Assembly (NCBI RefSeq): GCF_019823105.1
Contig: NZ_CP081958.1
Location: 2,480,001-2,544,000 of the forward strand
Length of the DNA: 64,000 nucleotides
Source: Halobaculum magnesiiphilum
GTDB lineage: Archaea > Halobacteriota > Halobacteria > Halobacteriales > Haloferacaceae
Direction of reading: 5' to 3'
The position numbers and the translations under genes are program-made. Numbering within the stretch: the stretch's first letter is position 1; each line of letters opens with the position of its first letter. The notes below the pieces were generated by a model. That model worked only from the letters and a program-made list of their open reading frames with translations. It searched no databases and was not told where the DNA came from. Of the stretch, positions 35,063-43,490 are shown piece after piece.

Positions 35063-36821
35063 CGCTCGGGAGGGGGTCGCCGCTGGCGTCCGTCGGGGCG
35101 GGGCTCTCGCCGTCGGCGAAGGGGTACCAGGACTGCTTCGCGTCGGCGAGGCAGGGGTCCTCGTAGTCGGTCTCCTCCGGCTCGGCGAGTTCGACGAGCG
35201 TCTCGTGGCCGGTGGCGTCGACCCACTCGCGGAACGACTGCCCCTCGGTGCGCAGCGCGGCGAACGCCTCCACGAGGTTCCGGATCAGCCCCGGCACCTC
35301 GTCGGCGGGGACGCGCTGGCGCGTCCACTCGATGAACGACGGCTCCGGCCCGAGGCCGCCGCCGACGCCCACGTCCATCGCCTCGACCATCTCGCCGTCC
35401 TTGCGGGCGCGCATCCCCTGCAGGCCGATGTCGGCGGTCATCGCCTGCCCGCAGTCGGCGGTACACCCCGAGAAGTGGACCTTCAGTTGTGTCACGTCCT
35501 GGGGTACCTCCACGTTGCGCCGGAGCCACCGGAGCATCACGGCCATCCGCGCCTTCGTCTCGGTGAGCGCGAGCGAGCAGAACTCCGTCCCCGTGCAGGC
35601 GACGGCGCCGCGGTCGAACAGCGTCGGCTCGGGTGTGTGCGTCTCCAACAGCGGCTCGTCGAGCAGGTCGTCGAGCGCGTCGTCGGGCACGTCCACGATC
35701 AGGGGGTTCTGCCGGCGGGTGAGCCGCACCTCGCCCGAGCCGTACTCGTCGGCCAGATCGGCGAGTTCGATGGCCTCCTCGGCGCCCATGCGGCCGACGG
35801 GGACCGACAGGCCGACGTAGTTGCCTCCGTCCGCCTGCCCGTGGACGCCGACGTGGTCGTGTTTGCCGCGCGCGGGCGACCGCCCCGCGTTGTAGGTGTA
35901 CTCGTCGCGGAGGTTCGTCCCCGCGTGTGACAATTCGACGTCGACGCGCTCGGCGAGCGCCTCGCGGATCGCGTCGGTGCCGTGCTCGTCCACGAAGAAG
36001 CGGCCGCGGTTCTTGTTGCGGTTCTCGCGGTTCCCCTCCTCGTGGTAGTACTCGACGAACGTCCGGACGACCTCGTAGGCGTGCTCGGGCCGGACGAACA
36101 CGTCGAGCGATCGGGCGCGACGCGGCTCGCGCCCGCCGAGCCCGCCGCCCGCGCGGACGTTGAAGCCGCGGATCTCCTCCCCGTCGATCAGCTTCCGCGC
36201 GGGCTCCAGCGCCACGTCGTTGATCGCGTCCTGCGCACAGCCCTCGCGACAGCCCGTCACCGAGATGTTGAACTTCCGGGGCATGTTCGCGAGCGCGTCG
36301 TCGTCGCGCAGGTCCGTCTGGATGCGGTCGAGCAGCGGCCGCGTCTCGACGTACTCGCCGGCGTCCTTCCCGGCGACCGGACAGCCGGTGACGTTGCGCA
36401 TGGTGTCGCCGCCGGCCGAGCGCGAGGAGACGCCGACTGCCTCCAGCTTCTCCCAGATCTCCGGGATGTCCTCCAGCTTCAGCCAGTGCAACTGGATCGA
36501 CTGGCGCGTCGTGAGGTCGACCCACGCGTCGCCGAACTCCGGGTTCGAGACGGGGCCGGACGCGTACTCGCGGGCCACCTCGCCGATGGCGCGCAGCTGC
36601 CCCGGCTCCAACACGCCCCCGCAGTTCGTCAGCCGCAGCATGAAGTAGCTCTCCTGGCCGCCGCGGTGGTGGAACACCCCCCAGAACTTGAACCGCGAGA
36701 ACCACTCCTCGCGCTCCTCCTCGGGGATCGACTCCCACCCCTGCTCGGCGAACTCCTCGATCTTCTCGCGCACCGCGTCGCCGTACAACTCGTCCTTCCA
36801 GCGTTCTTTTTTGTTTGACAT
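35055..36821 (-). CDS. nirA: Ferredoxin-nitrite reductase (siroheme, [4Fe-4S])
   Basis: A 588-aa sulfite/nitrite reductase-type enzyme reducing nitrite to ammonium. Two ferredoxin-like half domains flank the siroheme domains. Conserved blocks are NVTGCPVAGKDAGEY and VTGCREGCAQDAIND. The cluster ligands are in ACTGTEFCSLALTETK and HFSGCTADCGQAM (C-x5-C ... C-x3-C). ATG 36821 was chosen over 36977 because MSNKKERWKDELYG matches the family N-terminus and a CTATTCC box lies ~28 bp upstream. It heads the nitrate operon. Confidence 0.92.
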   Translation of the reverse strand: MSNKKERWKDELYGDAVREKIEEFAEQGWESIPEEEREEWFSRFKFWGVFHHRGGQESYFMLRLTNCGGVLEPGQLRAIGEVAREYASGPVSNPEFGDAWVDLTTRQSIQLHWLKLEDIPEIWEKLEAVGVSSRSAGGDTMRNVTGCPVAGKDAGEYVETRPLLDRIQTDLRDDDALANMPRKFNISVTGCREGCAQDAINDVALEPARKLIDGEEIRGFNVRAGGGLGGREPRRARSLDVFVRPEHAYEVVRTFVEYYHEEGNRENRNKNRGRFFVDEHGTDAIREALAERVDVELSHAGTNLRDEYTYNAGRSPARGKHDHVGVHGQADGGNYVGLSVPVGRMGAEEAIELADLADEYGSGEVRLTRRQNPLIVDVPDDALDDLLDEPLLETHTPEPTLFDRGAVACTGTEFCSLALTETKARMAVMLRWLRRNVEVPQDVTQLKVHFSGCTADCGQAMTADIGLQGMRARKDGEMVEAMDVGVGGGLGPEPSFIEWTRQRVPADEVPGLIRNLVEAFAALRTEGQSFREWVDATGHETLVELAEPEETDYEDPCLADAKQSWYPFADGESPAPTDASGDPLPSDD

Positions 36822-37189
36822 GGTCGAGTGCCCGAACAGTCGGGAATAGAGCGCGATTGCGCCCGAACGTATTCGATGTACGGATAATTCGGGCACGATC
36901 GTCGGTAAAAAGTCCTGTCCTGTACCGTCCTTAATCACATCCGATGACTTGTGATCCGCCACCGAACGGACGATCAACGGTACGTATTACCATGACTAGT
37001 CGATGATGAACACGGATCGTCCAGTTCTGTGGGTACCCGACCGCCGGTTCGCGACCGTCCGTTGGATCCGGCCGCCGTCGACGCCGCCGCCGGCACGGAC
37101 AGCGCCCGTGTGTCCCAGACCCACGACGCTCAGTGACGCACGGAACCGCGGTACGGAAGGGTTATCAGTACTCCTCGTCTCGAACGGGT
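36822..37189. promoter_or_regulatory. Divergent regulatory region between nirA and cold-shock gene 2
   Basis: 368 bp with no convincing gene. On the nirA side the heptamer GCCCGAA occurs at 36830-36836 and 36861-36867, and its complement TTCGGGC at 36888-36894. The first copy is also part of a dyad CCCGA-ACAG-TCGGG (36831-36844). The nirA TATA-like CTATTCC is at ~36845-36853. The cold-shock TATA-like box is at 37159-37166. The middle (36950-37130) shows nothing recognisable. Confidence 0.5.
37159..37166 (+). promoter_or_regulatory. TATA-like box of cold-shock gene 2 (GGGTTATC)
   Basis: Lies 24-31 bp upstream of ATG 37190. Identical in its core to the box of the other cold-shock gene at 26543-26551. 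Confidence 0.55.
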
Positions 37190-37384
37190 ATGGCGAAAGG
37201 GAAGGTCGACTTCTTCAACGACACTGGCGGCTACGGTTTCATCGCGACTGACGACTCCGACGACGACGTCTTCGTCCACATGGACGACATCGAGGGCGGC
37301 GATCTGGAGGAGGGCGAGGAGCTCGAGTTCGACATCGAGACGGCCGAGAAGGGCCCGCGCGCGACGAACGTCACCCGACTGTAA
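37190..37384 (+). CDS. Cold-shock domain protein (CspA family), second paralogue
   Basis: A 64-aa single cold-shock domain with KVDFFNDTGGYGFIA and DVFVHMDDI, the same length as the paralogue at 26323-26517 and mostly identical to it. It would act as an RNA chaperone. It has its own promoter, divergent from nirA. Confidence 0.92.
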   Translation: MAKGKVDFFNDTGGYGFIATDDSDDDVFVHMDDIEGGDLEEGEELEFDIETAEKGPRATNVTRL

Positions 37385-37525
37385 GGCACTACCCACGAAC
37401 GACCGCGCCCTCGGGCGCGACCCGATTTTCGGTTCTTTCACACTCCACAGCAGCGGCTCGCTCGGCGGCCTCGACGCCGGCCATACAGTTATCGCGAGCG
37501 ACGGCGACGGTGTACGCGACCGACC

Positions 37526-38389
37526 ATGAGTCACGACACACAGCGGGCAAGGGCGCGGGCGTTTCTGGATCTGCACACCGACACAACGGACGGACCGCTC
37601 CTGCTCGCGAACGCGTGGGACGCCGCCAGCGCCGTCGTGTTCGAGCGCCTCGGCGTCGCCGCCGTCGGCACCTCCAGCGCCGGCGTCGCGGCGTCGCTCG
37701 GCTACCCCGACGGCGAGCACGTCCCGCGCGAGGAGATGATCGCGGCGATCGACCGGATCGCCGGCAGCGTCGCCGTCCCCGTCAGCGCCGACATCGAGGC
37801 CGGCTACGGCGACACGCCCGAGGCCGTCGCCGAGACGGTCGCGCGCACGCTCGACGCCGGCGCCGTCGGCGTCAACCTGGAGGACGGCACCGGCGACCCC
37901 GAGAACCCGCTGCGGCCGACGGCCGAGCACGCCGCCCGGATCCGGGCGGCCCGCGAGGCCGACGACGACGTGGGGGTCCCGGCGGTCGTCAACGGCCGCA
38001 CGGACGTGTTCTGGGCCGGCGTCGGCGACGAGGCGGACCGGCTCGACCGCGCGGTCGAGCGCGCGAACGCCTACGTCGACGCCGGGAGCGACTGCGTGTT
38101 CGTCCCCGGCGTCGCGGACGCGGAGACGATCGATGCGCTCGCGACGCGGATCGACGCGCCGCTGAACGTCCTCGGGGGCCCCGGCGCGCCGTCCGTTCCC
38201 GAGCTCGGCGACCTGGGCGTCGCGCGCGTCAGCGTCGGCTCCGGCCCGATGCGTGCGACGCTCGGGAAGCTGGAGTCGATCGGCGAGGAACTGCTGGAAA
38301 CCGGGACCTACGAGGGGATGGAGGGCGGGGTGCCGTACGGCGACCTCGCGGAGTTGCTGTCGGCGGCGCGGGCGCGACGCGAGGAGTGA
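37526..38389 (+). CDS. Isocitrate lyase/PEP mutase family protein
   Basis: A 287-aa PEP-mutase/ICL-superfamily barrel: LLLANAWDAASAVVFERLG, VPVSADIEAGYGDTPEAV, GVNLEDGTGDP. The KKCGH-type cysteine of isocitrate lyase is absent, so it is not an ICL. 2-methylisocitrate lyase, oxaloacetate decarboxylase or phosphonate-related activities are possible. Metal-binding Asp/Glu residues in DIEAGYG and NLEDG are kept. It stands alone with a ~140 bp upstream gap. Confidence 0.8.
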   Translation: MSHDTQRARARAFLDLHTDTTDGPLLLANAWDAASAVVFERLGVAAVGTSSAGVAASLGYPDGEHVPREEMIAAIDRIAGSVAVPVSADIEAGYGDTPEAVAETVARTLDAGAVGVNLEDGTGDPENPLRPTAEHAARIRAAREADDDVGVPAVVNGRTDVFWAGVGDEADRLDRAVERANAYVDAGSDCVFVPGVADAETIDALATRIDAPLNVLGGPGAPSVPELGDLGVARVSVGSGPMRATLGKLESIGEELLETGTYEGMEGGVPYGDLAELLSAARARREE

Positions 38390-38521
38390 GCACCGGGGTC
38401 GGGCGGCATTCGATGTCGCCGCCGTGCGTGGTTCGTCTCAGTCGCTCGGTTCGCTCACTCGTCTACGCTCTCCGTGGGCGGCTCGGCACAGAGACCTCGC
38501 CGCCGTTCTCCGTTGCCTCGC

Positions 38522-40687
38522 TCACTCACTTCGTTCGTTCGCGTCGGCAACGCTCTCTTCCTGCGTCTCGAACCACTCCGTCACCTCCTCGATGCGATGG
38601 GTCGCCCGCTTGGGCGTCCCGATGTTGTGGTGCTCGTTCGGGTAGATCACGAGCTTCGCGTCCACGCCCTGCTTGCGCACGCTGACGTACAACTGCTCGG
38701 CCTGCGTCGGCGGACACCGCCAGTCCTCCTCGCCGGCGGTGATCAGGAGGGGCGTGTCGATCTCGTCGACCCGGGTGATCGAGGAGATGTTGCGGTACAG
38801 CTCCGGGTTCTCCCACGGCATCCCGAACTCCCACTGGTGCCAGTTATGGTTGTCGTCGGTCCCGAAGTTGCTGTAGAAGTCGTAGATGCCGTGCTCGGGC
38901 GCGGCGGCCGCGAACATGTCCGTCCGTGTGACGGCGTGCGCCGTCGTGATCCCGCCGTAGCTGAAGCCCGTGCAGAACAGCCGGTCGGGGTCGGCGACGC
39001 CCTCGTCGACCAGGTGCTCCATCGCCGCGATCACGTCGTCGGACTCCAACTCCCCGCGAGTGCCCTTCAGCGACTCCGAGAACGCCCGACCGTAGGAGGT
39101 CGACCCCCGGTAGTTCGGCTTCGCGACGACGTACCCCTTGGTCGTCCAGTAGGTCACGTCGAACCGGAAGCCGGGCGCGTCGTAGCTCATCGGCCCGCCG
39201 TGGATCGCACAGATCGTCGCCGCGGGGTCGTCCGCGTCGGCGTCGAAGTCGGCGGGGTAGTAGACGACCGCCTCGATCTCCTCGCCGTCGGGGTTCTCGT
39301 AGGCGACGACCTCGCAGTCCGGGAGCGCGTCGGCGCGCTCGTCGAACCACTCGGCGTTGAGCGCCGAGAGTCGCTTCGTCGGGCCGCCGGCCTCGTTCTC
39401 CCGCAGTTCGGCCCCCGGAACGGTGTACACGTCCGGCGGCTGGTCGGCGGCCGTGAGGCCGAGCGCGACGGCGTCGCCGGCCATGTCGAACGCCGTGATC
39501 GTGCGGTCGCGACCCTGCCGGGAGAACGCCCGCCGCGGCTCCCCGTCGAGCGGGCACACCGCGAGCCGGGTCCACGCCTCGTCGGCGATCGGCACGACGA
39601 CGGTGTCGCCGTCGAGCCAGCGGGGGGCGGCGCCGCGAGCGAGCGTCCGGTCCAACGCGGCGGAGACGGACCGGACGTCGGCGTCGGCCTCGTCGGGCGC
39701 GACGTACGCCTCGTTGGGCTCGTACCAGTTGTCGTAGTTGCTGCCGTCGAACGCCAGCCGGTCGCCCTCGGGCGACCACGTCGGCGAGGCACACCGGAGG
39801 CTCCCGTCGGTGACGACCCGGCGGTCGGAGCCGTCGGGGGCGATCGTACACACGTCGTAGGCGCCGGAGTCGTCGGGGTCGTCGTCGACGCAGGTGGTGT
39901 ACGCGATGCGGTCGGTCGGCCCCCAGGCGGGCTGGAGCCCCGCGAGCGGCTCCGCCGAGCCGGCGCCGTAGGCGTCGTCGAGGCGCTCGAACTCGGCGGC
40001 GTCGGCCCCGTCGGCGTCCACGTCGCCGACGAACAGGTAGGTGGTCACGTCGTCGAGCCAGCCGGCGCCGTCGCGCTTGTGCTGGAGCCGCGTCACCTCG
40101 ATGGGCCCGCCGTCCTCGCGCCGGTCGAGGTACTCCTCTTCCTCCTCGGTCGGGTCGCGGGCGGCGACGACGAGGCGGTCGCCGTCGGGCGCGAGGTCGA
40201 ACTCCTTCACGCCGCGTTCGAAGGCGGTCAGTTGGCGCGCGTCGCCGCCGCGCGCGAGATCGAACGCCCACACCTGCGGCTTCGGCTTCTCGTCGCCGTT
40301 CCCGCCGTCGCCTCCGTTCCCGCCGTCGCCTCCGTTTCCGTCGTCACCGTCGTCCTCGTCGGACTCCGCCTCGTTCGTCTCCTCCGTCTTGTCACCCTCG
40401 TCGTCGCGGCCGCGTGTGCGGTCGAGGTCGTCGTCGCGCGCGGCGATGAAGGCGAGCGTGTCGCCGTCGGGCCCCCACGTCGGCGACGAGGCGGACGACG
40501 CGCGGGTGAGCCGGTGCGGGTCGCGACTCCCGTCAGCCGGCGCCACGTACAGCCCCGTTCGGTGTTCGTCGGCCGTCGGGTCCGACTCCTGAGCGGTGAA
40601 CGCGACGCGCTCGCCGTCGGGGGAGACCGACACCGCCGCGAGCTGTCGCAGGTCGTAGTACGACTCGAGATCGATCCCGTGCTGCAT
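38522..40687 (-). CDS. S9-family prolyl oligopeptidase/acylaminoacyl peptidase
   Basis: A 721-aa serine peptidase. The N-terminal two thirds form a beta-propeller (WD40-like PD repeats such as SVSPDGERVAF, SPTWGPDGDTLAF, DLAPDGDRLVV). The C-terminal alpha/beta hydrolase has nucleophile Ser in CTGFSYGGITT, Asp in TAGEEDWRCPP and His in YPNEHHNI. A Gly/Asn/Asp spacer of ~45 residues (TEETNEAESDEDDG ... GGNGDEK) sits within a propeller blade. No signal peptide is seen, so it is cytoplasmic peptide turnover. ATG 40687 begins MQHGIDLESYYDL, typical of the family. Confidence 0.9.
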   Translation of the reverse strand: MQHGIDLESYYDLRQLAAVSVSPDGERVAFTAQESDPTADEHRTGLYVAPADGSRDPHRLTRASSASSPTWGPDGDTLAFIAARDDDLDRTRGRDDEGDKTEETNEAESDEDDGDDGNGGDGGNGGDGGNGDEKPKPQVWAFDLARGGDARQLTAFERGVKEFDLAPDGDRLVVAARDPTEEEEEYLDRREDGGPIEVTRLQHKRDGAGWLDDVTTYLFVGDVDADGADAAEFERLDDAYGAGSAEPLAGLQPAWGPTDRIAYTTCVDDDPDDSGAYDVCTIAPDGSDRRVVTDGSLRCASPTWSPEGDRLAFDGSNYDNWYEPNEAYVAPDEADADVRSVSAALDRTLARGAAPRWLDGDTVVVPIADEAWTRLAVCPLDGEPRRAFSRQGRDRTITAFDMAGDAVALGLTAADQPPDVYTVPGAELRENEAGGPTKRLSALNAEWFDERADALPDCEVVAYENPDGEEIEAVVYYPADFDADADDPAATICAIHGGPMSYDAPGFRFDVTYWTTKGYVVAKPNYRGSTSYGRAFSESLKGTRGELESDDVIAAMEHLVDEGVADPDRLFCTGFSYGGITTAHAVTRTDMFAAAAPEHGIYDFYSNFGTDDNHNWHQWEFGMPWENPELYRNISSITRVDEIDTPLLITAGEEDWRCPPTQAEQLYVSVRKQGVDAKLVIYPNEHHNIGTPKRATHRIEEVTEWFETQEESVADANERSE

Positions 40688-40837
40688 ACGCGCCGGTGTA
40701 GTGAGGATCACTTCACCGTTCGGGAACCGGCCGGGGGCGCGGTCGACCGGCGCACGCCGCCGTCGCTCCCGTCCGCGATGCAGTCGGGGACGCCGGCCGT
40801 GACAAGCTACTTGCCGGCAGCGACCCACGGTCCGGAC

Positions 40838-41077
40838 ATGTCCATTACGCTGTACGCGCTGGACGGCTGTCCGTGGTGCGAGAAGGTCCACGACGCGCTC
40901 CAGGAGGCCGATGTCGAGTACGAGACGATCTGGACCGAGGCCCTGCACTCGAAGCGCGACGAAGTCGCCCGCGTCAGCGGGCAGCGCGGCGTCCCCGTGC
41001 TCGTCGACGAGGAGCGCGGCGTGACGATGAACGAGTCGGCGAACATCCTCGAATACGTCGAGCGAACGCTCGCCTGA
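40838..41077 (+). CDS. Glutaredoxin family protein
   Basis: A 79-aa thioredoxin-fold protein with the CPWC redox motif (LYALDGCPWCEKV), a cis-Pro loop GVPVLVD and a C-terminal helix. It is the size of a classical glutaredoxin and would act in disulfide or gamma-glutamylcysteine-linked redox reactions. It is 11 bp upstream of the cobalamin adenosyltransferase gene and probably co-transcribed. Confidence 0.88.
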   Translation: MSITLYALDGCPWCEKVHDALQEADVEYETIWTEALHSKRDEVARVSGQRGVPVLVDEERGVTMNESANILEYVERTLA

Positions 41078-41088
41078 GGCCCGATCCG

Positions 41089-41625
41089 ATGCCCATCTAC
41101 ACCGGCCGCGGCGACGAGGGTAAGACCGACCTCCGCGACATGTCGCGGGTGTCGAAGACCTCCCCCCGCATCGAGGCGTACGGCACCGTCGACGAGGCGA
41201 ACGCGCTCATCGGGACGATCCGCCCGACGGGGTACGACGACGTGGACGAGATGTTGCGCGCGGTGCAGGACCACCTCCACGTCCTCCAGGCGGACTTCGC
41301 CAACCCCGACCCCGACGAGGGCGACCCGGTCGTGCGCGAGCGCCACACCGACCAGTTGGAGGAGTGGATCGACGAACTGGACGAGGAGCTGGAGCCGCTC
41401 CGGAGCTTCGTGCTCCCCTCCGGAAGCGAGGCGGGCGCGAAGCTCCACCATGCGCGGACGGTCGTGCGCCGGGCCGAGCGGCGCGCGGTCGACCTGGCGA
41501 ACGACGAGCCGGTGAACGCCGAGGCCGTGGCGTACCTCAACCGTCTGTCGGACGCGCTGTTCACCTTCGCCCGGGTCGTCAACGCCCGCGACGGCGTCCC
41601 CGAGGACGCCCCGGACTACGAGTAG
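41089..41625 (+). CDS. ATP:cob(I)alamin adenosyltransferase (PduO type)
   Basis: A 178-aa PduO-type corrinoid adenosyltransferase that makes adenosylcobalamin. The ATP-binding N-terminus YTGRGDEGKTDL is complete, followed by RIEAYGTVDEANALIG and the C-terminal RRAERRAVDL with the active-site Arg/Glu helix and YLNRLSDALF. The length is normal for the family. It follows the glutaredoxin gene closely, and a redox partner for Co(II) reduction is conceivable. Confidence 0.9.
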   Translation: MPIYTGRGDEGKTDLRDMSRVSKTSPRIEAYGTVDEANALIGTIRPTGYDDVDEMLRAVQDHLHVLQADFANPDPDEGDPVVRERHTDQLEEWIDELDEELEPLRSFVLPSGSEAGAKLHHARTVVRRAERRAVDLANDEPVNAEAVAYLNRLSDALFTFARVVNARDGVPEDAPDYE

Positions 41626-41721
41626 TCGAGAGCGGGTTCCGCCGCTCACCATCCGTCACACCGCCCGCCGCCGGCCGCGACCCCCACAAACGATTTATTC
41701 GTCCTCCGGCAACGAACAGAT

Positions 41722-41988
41722 ATGTCCAAGCACTTCGAGGACGCGCGATACTACCTCGGCCGTGCGGCGGACCACGCGAAGGAGGGGGTCAAAGAGGAGC
41801 TCGAACCGGTCGAAGACCGCGTTCGCGAGATCGTGGGCCGCGAGAAGGAGCCGGAGCCCTCGCGGCTCGACCGGCTCGAAGCGGACCTGACGGAGCTGTC
41901 GAAGAAGGCGGAGGGCGAGGCGAAGGAGGCCGTCCAGCAGGCGCGCGAGCGCCTCGACGAGTACCGGTCCGGTCGAAGCGCGGAGTAA
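41722..41988 (+). CDS. Small charged helical protein (DUF7553-like)
   Basis: An 88-aa, Glu/Lys/Arg-rich, all-helical protein (HFEDARYYLGRAADHAKEGVKEELEPVEDRVREIVGREKEPEPSRLDRLE...). It matches, from memory, a conserved haloarchaeal family of unknown function (DUF7553). Helix-forming heptads suggest a coiled coil. No neighbours explain it. Confidence 0.65.
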   Translation: MSKHFEDARYYLGRAADHAKEGVKEELEPVEDRVREIVGREKEPEPSRLDRLEADLTELSKKAEGEAKEAVQQARERLDEYRSGRSAE

Positions 41989-42039
41989 CGCGGTCGCTCT
42001 TTCGCGGTCGGCGTCGAATTCGGGTCGGTCGATCGAGAA

Positions 42040-42291
42040 TCAGAAGGTCGGCTCGTCGCCCATGTCGTCGTCGAGGGCGGCGGGGTCCTGTTGTTCGTCG
42101 ATGGCGTCGGTGAAGAGGTCGCCGTCGGCCTCCCCGTCGCTGCTCGGGTCGTTCTCGACGTCGTACGCCTTGAGGCCGCGGGTGAGGAAGTCCTCGATGG
42201 CCTCCTTGCGGTTGAGGAACTCCCCCTGCTCGGCGAGCCGCGAGATCTCGCTGTCGATTCGGTCGGGCAGGTCGACTTCGATCTTCGTCAC
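42040..42291 (-). CDS. Ribbon-helix-helix DNA-binding protein
   Basis: An 83-aa protein. The N-terminal RHH fold is visible: beta strand VTKIEVDLPDRI, then SEISRLAEQG and RKEAIEDFLTRGLKAY. The acidic ~35-residue tail is probably disordered. The start is GTG 42291, supported by a GATTAATCC box ~28 bp upstream. Longer versions would add an Arg-rich segment covering that promoter. Target unknown. The tRNA-Val gene lies ~100 bp away on the other strand. Confidence 0.7.
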   Translation of the reverse strand: MTKIEVDLPDRIDSEISRLAEQGEFLNRKEAIEDFLTRGLKAYDVENDPSSDGEADGDLFTDAIDEQQDPAALDDDMGDEPTF

Positions 42292-42394
42292 GCCCGCTCG
42301 TCCGTGGTCGGACGGGATTAATCCTCGGGTCGCTCGCGGCGACGCCGACACGGACGGTAAGCCTTAAGCGTGCCACCGGGATACGTTTCGATGC

Positions 42395-42469
42395 GGGTTG
42401 GTGGTCTAGTCCGGTTATGACGGCTCCTTCACACGGAGCAGGTCGGCGGTTCGAATCCGCCCCAACCCA
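42395..42469 (+). tRNA. tRNA-Val (anticodon CAC)
   Basis: A 75-nt cloverleaf. Acceptor GGGTTGG (42395-42401) pairs with CCAACCC (42462-42468), discriminator A42469. The anticodon stem GCTCC/GGAGC encloses the loop TTCACAC, giving anticodon CAC for valine GTG codons. The T stem GGCGG/CCGCC has loop TTCGAAT. No intron and no encoded CCA are seen (CAG follows). Confidence 0.93.
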
Positions 42470-42475
42470 GTTCTG
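42446..42475 (+). repeat. 30-bp direct repeat, copy 1 (3' end of tRNA-Val plus 6 bp)
   Basis: Covers the T arm, the acceptor 3' strand and six bases past the tRNA. It is identical over 30 bp to 42582-42611. Confidence 0.9.
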
Positions 42476-42581
42476 TCGACACACCGACTGCGAGCGATGG
42501 CGAGCGGTCCGTGCCGACTGGATCGGTCTCGGGGGCGATTCGAATCAGGGAGTGAAGCGAGCGACCGCGAGTGGAACGACC

Positions 42582-42611
42582 GCGGTTCGAATCCGCCCCA
42601 ACCCAGTTCTG
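42582..42611 (+). repeat. 30-bp direct repeat, copy 2 (orphan tRNA-Val 3' end)
   Basis: Perfect copy of 42446-42475 at 136 bp distance, without D arm or anticodon arm, so not a tRNA gene. The layout (tRNA 3' end duplicated downstream) is what integration into a tRNA gene leaves behind, but no integrase gene lies between or nearby. Confidence 0.85.
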
Positions 42612-42758
42612 CGGCGGCACGTCGCGACGACGACTCGCTCGTGAGTCGACGAGCCGTGCCGTCGGACACCGACCCACTCGTACTCCCGACGCGACTCACC
42701 GACAACAGCGCCGTCGCGTCAGCGGGATTTACTACCCCGGTCCCGGTGCGTTCGCACG

Positions 42759-43475
42759 ATGCCCGGGCCGTCGACGATCGATCTCGCGGGCGAGACCGTC
42801 GCCTACGATGTCCGATATAGTGCGCGCGCCGAACGCTCCCGCATCGACGTGGGGCTCGCCGGCGTGACCGTCGTGATCCCCGACGGCGCGGTCGTCGACC
42901 CCGCCGAGGTGCTCCGCTCGCACGCCGAGTGGGTCGTCGACCGCGAGCGCGAGGCCGCGGCCCGGCGGGCGGACCTCCCGGACCGCCGCTTCGAGCCCGG
43001 GGCGGCGTTCCCCTACCTCGGCGTCGACCGCGAGGTCGTCGTCGAGACGCGGCCGTACTCGGTCGTCGACGGCGCCACGATCCGGCTGGCGGCCCACCAC
43101 GTGGACGAGACCTCGGTGAAGCGCGCGCTGGAGACGCTGTATCGGCGGCTCGCTCGTGAGCGGTTCGAGTCGCTCGCCGAGCGCCACGCGGCGGCGATGG
43201 GGGTCGACTACGACCGGATCGAGGTGCGAAACCAGCGGACGAAGTGGGGAAGCTGCTCGACGACGGGGACGATCAGCCTCAACTGGCGGTTGATGCTCGC
43301 GCCGCCGCGGATCAGCGAGTACGTGGTGGTCCACGAGCTCGCGCACCGCCGGGAGCTGAACCACTCCGAGGCGTTCTGGTCGATCGTCCAGGAGCACGAC
43401 CCGACGTACGAGGTCCACCGCGAGTGGCTGCGTGAGAACGGCCTCCGGCTGGTGTTCGATCCGTCCGACCTGTGA
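42759..43475 (+). CDS. YgjP/WLM-like zinc metallopeptidase (DUF45)
   Basis: A 238-aa protein of the YgjP-like metallopeptidase family. The N-terminal half is beta-rich. The C-terminal half holds QRTKWGSCSTTGTISLNWRLML and the zinc motif VVHELAHRRELNHSEAFW (HExxH with a third His downstream). Substrate unknown; in other organisms the family sits with restriction or stress genes, which is not the case here. GATTTACT at ~42726 is a likely TATA 28-30 bp upstream of ATG 42759. Confidence 0.85.
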   Translation: MPGPSTIDLAGETVAYDVRYSARAERSRIDVGLAGVTVVIPDGAVVDPAEVLRSHAEWVVDREREAAARRADLPDRRFEPGAAFPYLGVDREVVVETRPYSVVDGATIRLAAHHVDETSVKRALETLYRRLARERFESLAERHAAAMGVDYDRIEVRNQRTKWGSCSTTGTISLNWRLMLAPPRISEYVVVHELAHRRELNHSEAFWSIVQEHDPTYEVHREWLRENGLRLVFDPSDL

Positions 43476-43490
43476 CTCCGGGTACCCGGG

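Noticed and set aside
37526-38389. Second isocitrate lyase
   Set aside because: The KKCGH-type active-site cysteine is missing, so it belongs to the wider PEP-mutase family and was not named aceA.
38390-38521. Repetitive CGCTC/TTCG-rich stretch between the PEP-mutase-like and S9 peptidase genes
   Set aside because: CGCTCGGTTCGCTCACTC-like sequence is common background in haloarchaeal gaps. No dyad, gene or promoter stands out.
42470-42758. Second tRNA gene at the repeated T-arm sequence
   Set aside because: Only the 3' third is present. No D arm or anticodon arm can be folded upstream of 42582.
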